This document shows positions 22,129 through 33,833 of a stretch of DNA of 64,000 nucleotides, one piece after another; the stretch's first letter is position 1, and the number at the start of each line of letters is the position of its first letter. The notes below the pieces were generated by a model that made no database searches, was not told where the DNA came from, and saw only the letters and a list, made by a program, of their open reading frames with translations. A program made the position numbers and the translations under genes. Source of the DNA: Basidiobolus meristosporus CBS 931.73 (taxonomy: Eukaryota > Basidiobolomycota > Basidiobolomycetes > Basidiobolales > Basidiobolaceae); assembly GCA_002104905.1 (NCBI GenBank), contig MCFE01000056.1:62001-126000 (forward strand), in the 5' to 3' direction.

Positions 22129-22998
22129 GAGGTGTTCGGAACTTTAAATAAACTCTACCGAGACCTCGTTCTCGTTATGTCGTAGATGGTGATTTTGTGT
22201 GTAAGTTCTAGGAATGGCTGGGTTGTCTGTACGTACATCGTGGAAGGGAAGGGTGCGCTTTTGAAAATGACGTATGGGTTGTAGTATTCACACGGATTAG
22301 CTGTTTCTATTCACTACTCGCTCCTAGTCCTAATCCTACGATATTGCTACAGTCACTTCATCTATCTCCTGGCACCTTGAGGTAGATGGTGTAAGGGATA
22401 CATTATTGCGTCGATTATTTATCAGTGATTTTATATTAAATTGATGGATTAAGACAGCGTGGATACTCTGTGGTTTGCAGTAATATTGAGAAGAGCGATA
22501 GTCCCCCGAAATCGCTCAAACTCTACCATTGCTATGGATTACTCTCCCAAAAACTACCAGAGAATCCTATGCTACGCTTAAGCGTAACTACTTCTGTCAT
22601 CGTAACACGGTTGTTCCTATAATTACTCTACTACTTCTCGACTATTTTATTGGCAGTGAAACGTGCTAGATTAAGTTGGCCATGAAAAGCTGTGCGAGAG
22701 GTCTATACATTATTGATAATGAGGTAAATTCTATGTTTGCACCTAAATATTTATGTTCAGTGAGTCCAATATATACTAGCATAAGGACTTTACCATCTCC
22801 TGACCAAACTACCTTTTGAAATATATGCTAGGAAAAGTTTCTCTATAATGTCAGATATATAGAATATACCTCTTGATGTTTTTTAAAAGGCCCCAAACCT
22901 GGTAAGCATGCGCATCCGGTGAACATTTTCCTTGACATCACATTTAAAGGTATATTAGTTACTCACTCTTTCATTTGGTCACCAACTGAGCATCATGA
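22129..22998. other. Intergenic region at the gene/transposon border
   Basis: About 870 bp with no gene recognised. CpG content falls along this interval towards the transposon block. Confidence 0.4.
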
Positions 22999-23352
22999 AC
23001 TCAGGTGAATATTGAGGTGGAATTCCGAATTCTTACAACAAACTTAGTCACTTAGATCATTACCTACAAATCTTAGTGAATACTGACCAAATTCCTTGTC
23101 GGGATTTACTTGGAATATTTTCACCAAAATATCAGGTACCCACAACATAAAAATTCTCAGAGCTGTCCAAACAGCCCCAAACTTTGCACACATATTCTTG
23201 AGACCTTCCTAAACCTACTCTACATGCTTGATATGTCAAGACCATGTATAAGTATAAATACTACTTTTACATTCTATAAATTCTTAAGTGAAAACCACTT
23301 AATCTACCTGTTCTCCCAATCTCTTCCAATATCTCAAGGACTCTTACAACAG
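22999..23352 (+). repeat. Copia family C2 LTR with its first bases inverted
   Basis: From about 23037 to 23352 the sequence matches the C2 LTR (AACTTAGTCACTTAG ... CTCTTACAACA). The preceding bases, 22999-23036, match the first bases of the same LTR in reverse complement (AGGTGAATATTGAGGTGG ... CTTACAACA). The LTR start has thus been flipped. Confidence 0.7.
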
Positions 23353-23355
23353 GCT

Positions 23356-23491
23356 ATGGACCCCAAGTTGTCACTCCCTACAATATATAATACTGCTACC
23401 ACTGGGGTTTTCTCCTCTGCTGAAAAGCTGAATGGATTTAACTATCAAGTCTGGAAAGTGAAGAAAAATATGCTACTACAGGAAAGAGGCC
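23356..23491 (+). pseudogene. Copia C2 gag start, truncated
   Basis: Starts MDPKLSLPTIYNT and continues to LLQERGL, matching the beginning of the C2 gag at 27.4 kb. It is interrupted by a solo LTR and resumes briefly at 23809 (GATATTGTTATGG) before a DNA-transposon fragment. Confidence 0.75.
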
Positions 23492-23496
23492 TTTAG

Positions 23497-23808
23497 TGTT
23501 GTAAAATTTGTATTCCACTAAATATTCACCTAACTTAGTCACTTAGATCATCACCTTCAAATCCTAGAGAATACTGACAAATTCTTGTCGGATTACTTAG
23601 AATATTACCAGAACATGAAGATCTCAAAGTTGTCCAAACAGCCCAAACTTGCACACATGTTCTTGGACCTTCCTTAACCTATTCTGTGTTTGTAATGCAA
23701 GATCAGTAAAAGTATAAATACTACTTTTACATTCAATAAATCATTAAGTGAAAACACATAATCTACTTGTTCTCCAATCACTTCAATATCTCCAAGACTC
23801 TTACAACA
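23497..23808 (+). mobile_element. Solo LTR of copia family C2
   Basis: TGTTGTAAAATTTG ... CTTACAACA, 312 bp, flanked by a perfect 5-bp target duplication TTTAG (23492-23496 and 23809-23813). Removing it and one repeat rejoins the gag sequence on either side. Confidence 0.88.
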
Positions 23809-23835
23809 TTTAGGATATTGTTATGGTATGATACT

Positions 23836-24072
23836 GATGTAGCTCAAATAAAAAAAAACTATGGCCTCCTGCTTAATAACCTCTGCATATGCACACACCT
23901 ACTGCAATTGACACACTTCTATCACCTCAACTTTACTGCTTTTAGTGTGATACTTACAAAATTGCTATATACCTTGTATTGCAGGCAACATATAATCTTG
24001 CAAATATATGCTTGGTTGCTGCCACTTTTGCCATGAATACCTCCTGAATATTTGCAAAGAACTTCTTGGTAT
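23836..24072 (-). pseudogene. Tnp2/Plavaka-like transposase 3' fragment (element E)
   Basis: Matches the distal part of the transposase region of copies B (32.08-32.27 kb) and C (42.53-42.76 kb). It ends abruptly at the CCCTATG terminus of element A/D. Confidence 0.6.
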
Positions 24073-24494
24073 CCCTATGGGAAATAATTGATGATCAAAA
24101 CATAAAGTATATATTGATCACACTCACCTGGATTATTGCACAATGCAAACCTAGTCAACATTTCTCATCACCAGAATACATAAGTGGCTTTTGATTGGTC
24201 CTCTGCCAGTTCTCTCACTTGCTGATCCCAGACACTCAATCACCTCCTACATTTGTGTACATTGATTGGCTATTGCTTCTTTTTCACACTCATTACTTCC
24301 TGATTCAACCAATTCTCTTACCTTTCATGTATAAAAATTGATTCATATCTATTGAAACCTCCATTGTACCTCAGTAGCCATTTGTATTGACCTATACTAG
24401 TCCCTATACCCAACACTAACATTAAGCCCAACCCCATATTCAACAAGCAGCTCCATTTAAATCCACCTTTCAATAAGTATTTCTGATGTTACAC

Positions 24495-26280
24495 CCTTTC
24501 CATGACTTTGGTGGGAACCCTATGGCTTTATGCTGCTGTTCATTCACTAGTTCCCATATATCCTGGTCTTCATCCAGCACTGCAAGGCCTTGCACCTCAT
24601 CTGCCAGTCTTTGCAATAAATCCTTACAATAATCAAGTGCATTTTCTTCAGCACTGCTCTTGAAGAAGTGCTGCCACCTCTTTGTGTGCCTATTGAATGT
24701 TCCAAAATTTCACTGTAGGCATTGTGAAAGTCTTTTGAGTTCTTGATATTGTTGCTTTGTCTGTCAGTAGGATCTACTCTCTGACTACAAGGGAGGACAT
24801 GGAGGCAATGATGGACAAATTGCTTTTCTCTGAAAACACATCTACCTCACAGCAGTGTAGCTCAACTAGCAGTGCTTCTAACTCTTGAGAAAACAGCTTT
24901 TGTCTTGTTGGTAATTCTTCTTGGCTATGCTAGGATTCAGCCTGTTCTGGGCTGGCAGTGTTCAATGGTGAGAACTGCAGCTTCTTTCTCATGCTTCCCT
25001 GTCTCTGGCTTGGGCAGACTTTTTTTTTGCCATTACCTTAACCTGAATCACTACCAAGTCTTTCACTGCTAGTTTGAATGTGTGCTTCTTGTATTGTACT
25101 CTGTTTTCTCCTTGATGAATGCTGCAATGGTGCTTCCATTTTTGCCTGCTTGTTCATTGCTGGCACTTTCCCAGCTTCCTGATGTTACTTTGCCACTTGC
25201 TTGGACCTATTAACCCTGCTCCTGATGGGCTCCTGAGAAAGCCCAAGGGCTATTCCACAGTCAAGTCTTCACTGCTACTGTGACTAGGTGCTTCTTGTAT
25301 TGAACTATCTTTTCTCCTTGATAAATGCTGCACTAATGCATGTGTTTCTGCCTACCTGTCCCTTGCAGGCACCCTGCTGGCTACCTGACATTTCTTTGTT
25401 GCTTGTTTGGAGCTTTCAGCCCTGCTTGTGGCAAGTTCTTGAGGAAGCTGCTGGTTTTAGCTGTGGCATCCTTGTTCTTCTGCCTTTGATAGCTTCTGCT
25501 ATTCTTGAGAACATTCTTAACATACCAACACTGGCCCAAAATCCATTTGCTTGCTTGGATCCAGGATAATGTTCTTGGAACATTTCAAGCTCATTCTGCA
25601 TGACCTTAAGTTCCTGATGATCCAATGGTATGCCAGCCTTAAGCGGATGCTGTGCCAGACCTCTAGCAGCCACTTGAAATATTAGCCCACTCTTCATCAT
25701 TGCACCCAACAGCTTCACAGATCTTCAATGTCCTTTGATTTTCAGGCTTAGGTATAAGATCTACAGTCACTCCCTCCCATGCTGTGATACATTTGACTAT
25801 GGGCTTTATCTTTGGGCACTGTTGTTGTGCTTTAAAGACTGTACAGTGTCCCACTGCTGTTACATTGAAAAATGGCTCATTTTTGGCTGTGACATTGTGC
25901 TATTTGAGCTCCTTCTTTGCAGCAAAGATACTGCATTCTCTACCTAGAATATTGATTGTTCTATACGTATTAAACTTGTTCCATTGAAAAGTGCCATATT
26001 GAGCATTGAGTGCCAAATGATGCCATAGTATGCCAGTGAGGCCAAGTAGACCTAAACTTGGCCACAGAGTGTGAAACATAGTTCTTCATGCTCATGCAGA
26101 GCAGCCCCTATGTTTCACACATTGTGCTGGAGAAAGTCCATTTTTGACCTTTTTTTGGGATCAATGCTGAGCAGGATATGTAAGAGCACAGAAGGACTGA
26201 AGATATCTTCTTCTTTTGCTGTTGTCAACAGTGGGGTTTGGTTGAGAACCACACAACTCTGCTTTATTTTTTGGCAGCAT
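24495..26280 (-). pseudogene. ORF2 of element A/D (unknown accessory protein), decayed
   Basis: Homologous to the plus-strand ORF2 at 33.8-35.7 kb and 45.4-47.9 kb. It starts at the ATG at 26280 (MLPKNKAE...) and ends near 24495 with the conserved C-terminus (LADEVQGLAVLDEDQDIW, GFPPKSWK). The conserved core WANI...AGIPLDHQELK is readable at 25.4-25.72 kb. Most of the N-terminal third is replaced by half of a palindromic element. I do not recognise the family. Confidence 0.65.
25972..26205 (+). repeat. Half copy (one arm) of the palindromic foldback element
   Basis: AAACTTGTTCCATTG ... GGACTGAAGATA matches one outer arm of the palindromes at 38977 and 51801. The second arm and the inner part are missing, and it sits inside ORF2 of element A/D with loss of ORF2 sequence. 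Confidence 0.75.
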
Positions 26281-27035
26281 ATATAGGGAAGTGAGTCAGA
26301 CCACAGGGGAAATAGTATTACATATGTGTGTGCATGTGGTGATACAACTTTATCTATAATGCTTACTATGGCAGGTCATCATTGCTTTTTACATTCATGT
26401 AGGTGCAATATCTCAGTTACAAGACTGCCTTGAACTCACATGAGTAGTGACAATAAAGTGACATAATAGTGTTACATTGTTGAGTGTCAAACTCCCTATG
26501 AAAAATAATTTGGGCCCACAGATGGATTCAATCAAGATCAGCCATCAGGATCCCATTTGGAGACTGTCATAATACCAGCAGCTTGGAATTAGTGACCTGC
26601 TTGACAATCTTATGACAGGATCACAACAGCATTTTGCTAATTTTACTGCCAAGTAAAGATATAAAACTTGACAGGGTTTGTTTGGAGCTGTGACAATAAT
26701 TGCATGGCATTGTTGTGGTCTTGATTTACTCTACAGCTATTTTGAATGGATCTAACAGGCCAGTACATCCCATTGCCTTATATGGCAAAAAACTTGACGG
26801 TATTTTGACAGCCCCATAGCAAGTCTCTGATGGCATCATTACGGCAGTATGGCAGCCTACAGTTAGTTCTGTATAATGCTACCATTCCAATTTACCAGAT
26901 GGTATTTCCTTTTTCTACCTCCCCTTGCACAATTCATATATTTCACTATAGAATTACCCCTCTTTATTTACTTACCCACTACTACCTTGGGTATTCCACA
27001 TATAGTTCAAATCAAAAGAAACTATGGCTCATTCT

Positions 27036-27382
27036 TGTTGTAAAAATTTGTAATTCCACCTAACTATTCACCTAACTTAGTCACTTAGATCATTACCTTC
27101 AAATCCTAGAGAATACTGGCCAAGTTCCTTGTTAGGATCTACTTAAAATATTTTCACCAAAATATCAGGTACCAGAGCATGAAAATTCTCAAAGTTGTCC
27201 AAACAGTCCATAACTTTGCACACATGTTGTTCGGACCTTCCTTAGCCTACTCTATATGTTTGTAATGTCAAGACTATACAAAAGTATAAATACAACTTTT
27301 ATGTTCAATAATAATTAAATGAAAACCACATAATCTACTTGTTCTCCCAATCACTTCCAATATCTCCAAGATGCTTACAACA
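27036..27382 (+). repeat. 5' LTR of copia C2 (plus copy)
   Basis: 347 bp, TGTTGTAAAAATTTG ... GCTTACAACA, with a TATA-like TATAAATA in the second half. Confidence 0.85.
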
Positions 27383-27616
27383 GGTTATGAGCCCCAGGCT
27401 GTCACTCTTTGCAATGTTCACTACCTCTATTACTGGAATTTTTCCTTCTGCGGAAAAGTTGGATGGATCTAACTACCAAGTGCAGAAGGTGAGATAAAGA
27501 TGCTGCTACAAGAAAGAGGCCTTTGGGATATTGTCATTGGAGTAGAATGCCCTCCTAAAAACGTGGTAGAGGTAGCCTTATAGTACCAGAAGAAAGAACA
27601 AAGTGCCTTTAACTGC

Positions 27617-27985
27617 ATGTACCTTAATGTTAAAGACAAATTGCTAATTCAATGCTCAAGAGCAAAAATGACAAAGAATGCCTGGAAAGCGTTAGAGGAC
27701 ACCTTCCAGTCATGTTCACCTGCTAAGAAAATGTATCTGAGACAAAAATCCTTTACTACAAATATGCAGCCAGGAGAAGAAATGAAAAATCTAATAAACA
27801 GAATTGTCCTGCTGGTGGATGAGATGGAATCTGTGGGCATACCAACTACTGATGAAGATGTGATATTTACCATCCTGAATAGCCTGACAGACAAGCTTCA
27901 GGGCCTTGTATCAGCCCTAGAGTCCAGAACTGAAGATTTGACCTTGAAAATTACCTTAATGGAAGGCTCCTGGATGAAGAATTAA
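27617..27985 (+). pseudogene. Copia C2 gag remnant
   Basis: 122 codons open, MYLNVKDKLLIQCSRAK to MEGSWMKN, with the gag core of copia (UBN2-type) readable: AWKALEDTFQS, MYLRQKSFTTNMQPGEEM. Upstream gag is out of frame or stopped. Confidence 0.75.
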
Positions 27986-28229
27986 GAAAATCTAGCACCA
28001 ATAAGAAGGAAGAAGAAAATGCTTTCACAAGCAATGATAACCAACAAAGGAGATACCCAAGACCTTTCAAAGGCAACAGCTGCCTGTTTTGCAACTAAAG
28101 CAAAAGGAAAGGACAAACATCAGACTGGTGCTTCAAAAAGAGACAGAGTCAGCAGAAAAAGCCTGATTATGGAAATGCTGCAACAACTGAAGATAGGCAA
28201 TTCATATTGGCCCTAAATATGACCACAAA

Positions 28230-31200
28230 CAAGGATTCTCAGACATGGTATATTGACTTGGGAGCATCTTAACACTCTATATACCAAAAAGAACTATGTA
28301 CCCAATATCAAGAAATTCCAATAAAGAAGGTTTTCATGGGTGACAATAGCACACTTGATGCAGTGGGAGAAGGAGCTATCCAAGTAACCTTAGAAGCAGT
28401 GAAGAAAGCCATACACTGACCTTTAAAGAAGTATCCTCCGTACCAGAAATAGCCATGAACCTGCTATCTAAAAGCAAGGCCACAGCACAAGGACTCAGTT
28501 TCAGCTTTGACAATTCTGGATTCAGGATCACTGATCAAAATGATGCCCATATTGCTATGGGTATCAGAGATCAGAGTCTATACAGGTTGACTTATATTTT
28601 GTCATATCTGGAAGGCAATATAGGTAATCTTAATGCAGAAATAGCAGTGCTTTGGCATAGGAGATTTGGGCACATCAATTTTGATTATTTGCACAAAATG
28701 ATCAAAGATTGGCTGATTTTCTGAGTAAAAATTGATCCCCCAGCTAATTTGAAGCACTGAGAAGCCTGCATATGTGAGAAATAAGCCAGACAACTGTTCA
28801 AGAGCTCTGGGTTACTCAGAACTAAGAAGAAATTAGATCTAATTCACTCAGGTCTGTGTGGACTTATGCAAGATTTATCCTTAGGCTGGATGAAGCATTT
28901 AATCACTTTTGATGATGATTATACAAGATACATGCGGGTCTACTTCATAGAGAGAATGGAAGAAGCTCTGTCCAAGTTCAGGGAGTTTAAAATCATGGTG
29001 GAGAGAGAAACTGTTTACAAAATCAAGAAAATGTGCTCTGACAATGGTTGAGAATATCCCTTAAAACTCTTCATCTACTTTTGCAAAATTCAGGGGATAA
29101 AGCAAGAGACTACTGTGCCATACTCCCCACAGCAAAATGGAATAGCAGAACATGCAAACAGATCAATAATTGATATGGCAAGATCTATTATACCTGATCA
29201 AAAATTATCCTATAATGTTTGGGCAGAATCAGTTGCCACAGCTGTATACCTTAAAACAAGGAGTTATAACAGAATATTTGATGCTTTTACTCCATTTGAA
29301 GCACAGTATGGATACAGACCACATGCAGAGCATCTAAGAATACTTGGGTATACACCTTATGCCAAGAAACTGCCTGGAAACCAATCAACATTTGAGCCAA
29401 TAAGTATAAAATGCATATTTTTGGGCCACTGCAATGAGAGTAAAGCGCACAGACTCTGCAATACCAAAGCAAAGAAGCTATTCAGGTCCAGGGATGTATT
29501 GTTTGATGCAAATTCAAAATTTTCAAAAAAATGACATCAGATGATGACAAAAATCTGATCTCAAGTCTACCATTGTCAAAATTGAATCAGAGCAAAACAA
29601 CAGAACGTTTTCACTCCAGAGGACTCTACAACTATGATTCAGTCTGAAGCAGTGCCCAGGAATATCCCAGAAGTGATCATTCCAGTATCAAATGCCCAGA
29701 GATCCAATCAGGCAAGATATAGCCCAAATTACTATATAAATGAGGGTACAAACTTTGTTGTAAAAATTTGTATTTCCACCTAAATATTCATCTAACTTAG
29801 TCACTTAGATCATTACCTTCATATCCTAGAGGATACTGACCAAGTTCCTTGTTGGGATTTACTTAGAATATTTTCACCAAAATACCAGGTACCCAGAATA
29901 TGAAAATTCTCAAAGTTGTCCAAACAGCCCCAAACTTTGCACACATGCTCTTGGGACCTTCCTTAACCTATTCTACATGTTTGCTATGCCAGGACCATGT
30001 AAAAGTATAAATAATACCTTTACATTCAATAAATCATTAAGTGAAAACCACATAATCTACTTGTCCTCCCAATCACCTCCAATATCTCCAAGACTCTTAC
30101 AACAAACTTAGCCTATGCCTATTCAGTCCATATTGATGAGCCCCAGACTGTAAAAGAGGCCCTAAATAGCCCTCAGACAAAGTTTTGGAGATCTGCAATG
30201 AATGAGGAATATCAGGCCATGATTGAACCACAAACTTGGGACTTGGTCAAATAACCAATCAACCAAAAGTCAATTGGATGCCAATGGGTCTTTAAGACAA
30301 AATACAAGGCTGATGGTTCAATTGAAAGATGCAAAGCAAGACTTGTGGCCAAATGATACTCTCAAACAAAAGGGCTTGACTATACTGAGACCTCTGCACT
30401 GGTGTTCAAGTTTCATTCCATCACATTGATATTGGCTATTGCAGCCAAATATAAGTTTTTTATTCATCATATGGATGTAAAAACAGCATGTTTGCATTGA
30501 GAACTTGATGAGAAAGTGTATATGGACCAGCCTGATGGGTTTGCTGACCAAGATAACCCCCATTTGGTCTGCAAGCTTAAAAAGTCACTATATGATCTCA
30601 AATAATCACCTAAAGCCAGGAATTGCAAGATAAATTCTTATTTGGAATCTTTGAGTTTCAGAAGGAGTAATGCTGACTATAGTATATACTATAGGCTTAA
30701 TAGAGCCAATCCAGTTCTATTAGCTCTATATATGGATGATCTTATTATAGCCACCAATAACCTAGCAACATTGGAAGAGACTAAATCCAACTTATCTCAG
30801 GAGCTCAAGATGACCAATCTAGGGGAACTCAGTTACTACTTAGGGAATAAGCTCTCCATAGACAGAAGTACCCAGACTATCTCCCTGAGTCAATCCAAGT
30901 ATATTCAAGATATACCAAAGAGGTACTAAATGGAAGACTGTAAACCAGCAGCTGCCCCAATGGAGACAAACTTTGACTTGGTCAAAAACTCAACCAAATC
31001 AAGTGAGCTTGGTGCCATCTGAAAGCCCTAACTCTCCATATCACTCTATAATCAGCAGTCAGATTTATATCATGCTTGGAGCACATATAGATATCTCATA
31101 TTCAGTTCAAGTTGTCTGCCAGCATAATTAGAACTATGGATCTGATCATATTGCAGCTGTTAAGCAGATTTTTAGGTGCCTAAAATGAGCTGCTGATATC

Positions 31201-31700
31201 TGCTTAAGATACACTTATAAGGACTCAGAATAGGATCATGTGGGATACTCTGTTGCTGGTTGGGGACAAAACCTGGAGGACAGAAGATCCACCACAGGAT
31301 ACATGTTTCTTTACAGCAAAGGAGCAATTTCATGGAATTCAAGAATTAAACCAACCATTGCCCTTTCTACTACAAAGGCAGAGTATATGGCAGCCTGTGA
31401 AGCTACCAAAGAAGCAATGTGGTTAAGAAAGCTTTTGACAGACTTAGGCCTATGTCAAAAAACACCTATTACATTATTTCAAGATAATCAATAATGTGTA
31501 CAATTATGTTGAAATTCATCTTTTCATGCTGGAACTAAGCTCATAGATATTAGACATCATTTCATACATGAAGCTATAGCAAATAACAAAGGTAGCTTAG
31601 TTTACTGTCCTTCAGATGAAATGATTGCAGACATACTTACCAAACCATTAACTAGACACAAATTTGAATATCTTAGGTCAAAATTAGGACTAGTAAGTAT
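28230..31700 (+). pseudogene. Copia C2 protease-integrase-RT-RNase H remnant
   Basis: Order of readable pieces: protease TWYID (28.24 kb; DSG is decayed to DLG), integrase HRRFGHIN (28.65), CSDNG (29.04), PYSPQQNGIAEHANRS (29.12), YNVWAESVATAVYLKT, RT region GCQWVFKTKYKADGS (30.27), HMDVKTACLH (30.47), YMDDLIIATNN (30.73), RNase H STTKAEYMAACEATKEAMWL (31.37). Frames are broken by stops and by a solo LTR at 29756-30104. Confidence 0.85.
29756..30104 (+). mobile_element. Solo LTR of copia C2 inside the C2 pol region
   Basis: 349 bp, TGTTGTAAAAATTTG ... CTTACAACA, with a perfect target duplication AACTT (29751-29755 and 30105-30109). Removing it restores the reading NEGTNLAYAYSVHID. Confidence 0.9.
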
Positions 31701-31721
31701 GAGCATTTAGCTGAGTGGGAG

Positions 31722-32069
31722 TATTGTAAAAATTTGTAATTCCACCTGGATATTCACCTAACATACTCACTTAGATCATTACCTTCAAATCCTAGAGAAT
31801 AATGACCAGATTTCTTGTTGTGATTTACTTATAATACATTCACCACAATATCAGATACCCAAAGCATGAAAATTCTCAAAGTTGTCCAAACAGTCCCTAA
31901 CTCTGAACACATGTTGTTGGGACCTTCCTTAACATACTCTGTGTGTTTGTAATGTCAAGACTATATAAAAGTATAAATACTACTTTTACATTCAGTAGAT
32001 AGTTATGTGAAAACCACATAATCTACTTGTTCTCCCATCACTTCCAATATCTCCAAGACTCTTAAAACA
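31722..32069 (+). repeat. 3' LTR of copia C2 (plus copy)
   Basis: 348 bp, starts TATTGTAAAAATTTG (G to A at base 2) and ends CTTAAAACA. It differs at many sites from the 5' LTR, so this is an old insertion. Confidence 0.85.
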
Positions 32070-32074
32070 CTACT

Positions 32075-33611
32075 TTCTAACTTCTACAAATGCACACACC
32101 TACCACAATTGACACACTTCTATCACCACAACTTTGTAGCTTTCAGTGTGATACTTGCAAAGTTGCCATATACCTTGTACTGCTGGCAACATATAGATCT
32201 TGTAAACATATGCTTGGTTGCCACCACTTCTGCCATGAGTACCTCCTGAATATCTGCAAAGAACTTTTTAGTATTTAGCCAATATGTTCCTTCTCCCTGC
32301 TGGATTCTAGTCCCCCTTATTGGTGTACTCTGGCTTTTGTTTGTGTAAATTCTGTATTGAATGGTGTAGAAGCTGGCTTGTGACCAAGAGAAATCTGGCA
32401 TATCTTGGTAGAGTTTTCCTAATAAAAATTAGTTGCTTGTTGCACCCAATCCAACTTTGCATTACTTAACTAATGACCCACACATTGGGGCTGCTTAGCT
32501 TTTTAATGTCATAGGCATAGGCGCAGATATCATTGAGACTACCATCAAGATTTTCCTCTGATACTGTAAGACAGATGGCAGATTCAGGTTGATGAGAATC
32601 AGTGGCTAGCAGGATTTGCTGGTAGAGTACTTGTTTAATGAGAATTCATCAAGTGCCAAGGCAAAGGCATGGCCATACATACCTTCAAGTAGCCCTTGCT
32701 TCTCAGCTGTTTGTAATGCTTGCCATCAAATATATTGGATATGTTTGCGCTTGATAGATACTGAGTGTTGTACTTTATAGCTTTGCAATATTTGTTGGAC
32801 TGCACAAGCTTCTTTAGACAGGATATTACCAGAATATATCTAGAGTGTGAACCATGTTTCCCCTCAATGGCGGTGGATTCCCAACAATTTGGACACATTG
32901 CAATGGTAGCAATTTTAGATGTGAATTCCATGCAACTGTTAACACATGGTGGAACAGGACAGTCTCTGGGTCATATGTTGCCAGCCACATCATGGTTGTC
33001 CACTTGTACCATGCACATGGTAAGTTGCATCCTGGAATGATTTTGGTAAGAAGTAGTAATAAATCCTTAAAGCCTGCATTAATGATATTAGTGGAAACAT
33101 GCCACTTCTCTAGCCAGATCATTACAACATTCACCAGTAAATGGATTACTGGGCTCACTTGGCTCCATAAAGTATTCTTGGCAATTGTTACAATGGGTGT
33201 TGTCTCATTGCATACTGGGATTTGACCAGGCTCATGCATGGTGCTGTTGTTAGGGGAGATAGGCTTACAATCCATCAGTGAGCCTTCTTTGTAGGTGCTA
33301 TCACTCTGCATGCCATATTCAGAGGGCTGAGGTTAGCCTAAAGGCATCACAGACTCACCTGACTCAGTTTGTGCAAGGTGACAAAGATGGCCAGGTTCCA
33401 ATATAGATGTATCAAGTGGCTGGCAAGTTAATGTTGGTACAGTAGTGACTGATGAATGGTAAAGTATGCCTTGTGAGGCAAAACACTGGCCATTATCCTT
33501 GTAATATTTGCTATGCTGTCTGCATACTTCATAGCAGAGAGGCTTGCCACAATAGCCACATGGTCTTCTTTCTCTTCTCTTAGGGTGTTGAATCAGAGTA
33601 GTCCTGTCCAT
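32075..33611 (-). pseudogene. Tnp2/Plavaka-like transposase of copy B, decayed and internally deleted
   Basis: Starts at the ATG at 33611 with a Cys/His cluster (CGYCGKPLCYEVCRQH). Downstream pieces fit the tnp2-type transposase: WLEKWHVSTNIINAGFKDLL, LLLTKIIPGCNLPCAWYKW, AMCPNCWEST and SHSRYILVISCLKKLVQS. Then, near 32520, it jumps directly to the distal region, missing about 1.07 kb that in copy C carries the GDTPAISK core. Several stops and frame changes. Confidence 0.72.
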
Positions 33612-33833
33612 GGGGCAAACAGTTTGACCTTCAACAATGTAATGCTATTGTATCACTTTTTGGTCAATACTCATGTGAGTTTAAGACAGTCTTGTATTTG
33701 AGTCATTGCACATACATGAATGTAAGATTCAATGATGACCTGCCATAGTAATCATTATAAATAAAGCTGTGGCACCACATACACATGTATATGTAACACT
33801 ATTTCCCCTTTGGTTTGACTTACTTCCATATAC
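33612..33833. promoter_or_regulatory. Divergent 222-bp spacer of copy B
   Basis: The region between the two divergent ATGs (33611 minus, 33834 plus) is conserved with the equivalent spacer of copy C, which has the same length. It presumably carries both promoters. Confidence 0.55.

Larger units (their letters stand above)
27036..32069 (+). mobile_element. Copia LTR retrotransposon, family C2, decayed (plus copy)
   Basis: LTRs at 27036-27382 and 31722-32069 bracket gag, protease, integrase, reverse transcriptase and RNase H in Ty1/copia order. The primer-binding region after the 5' LTR reads GGTTATGAGCCCC and a purine tract GAGTGGGAG precedes the 3' LTR. There are many stops. It is inserted in DNA transposon copy B. 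Confidence 0.88.

Noticed and set aside
23110-23496. A 128-codon frame as a gene
   Set aside because: It reads through a copia LTR into gag; only the part from 23356 is real gag.
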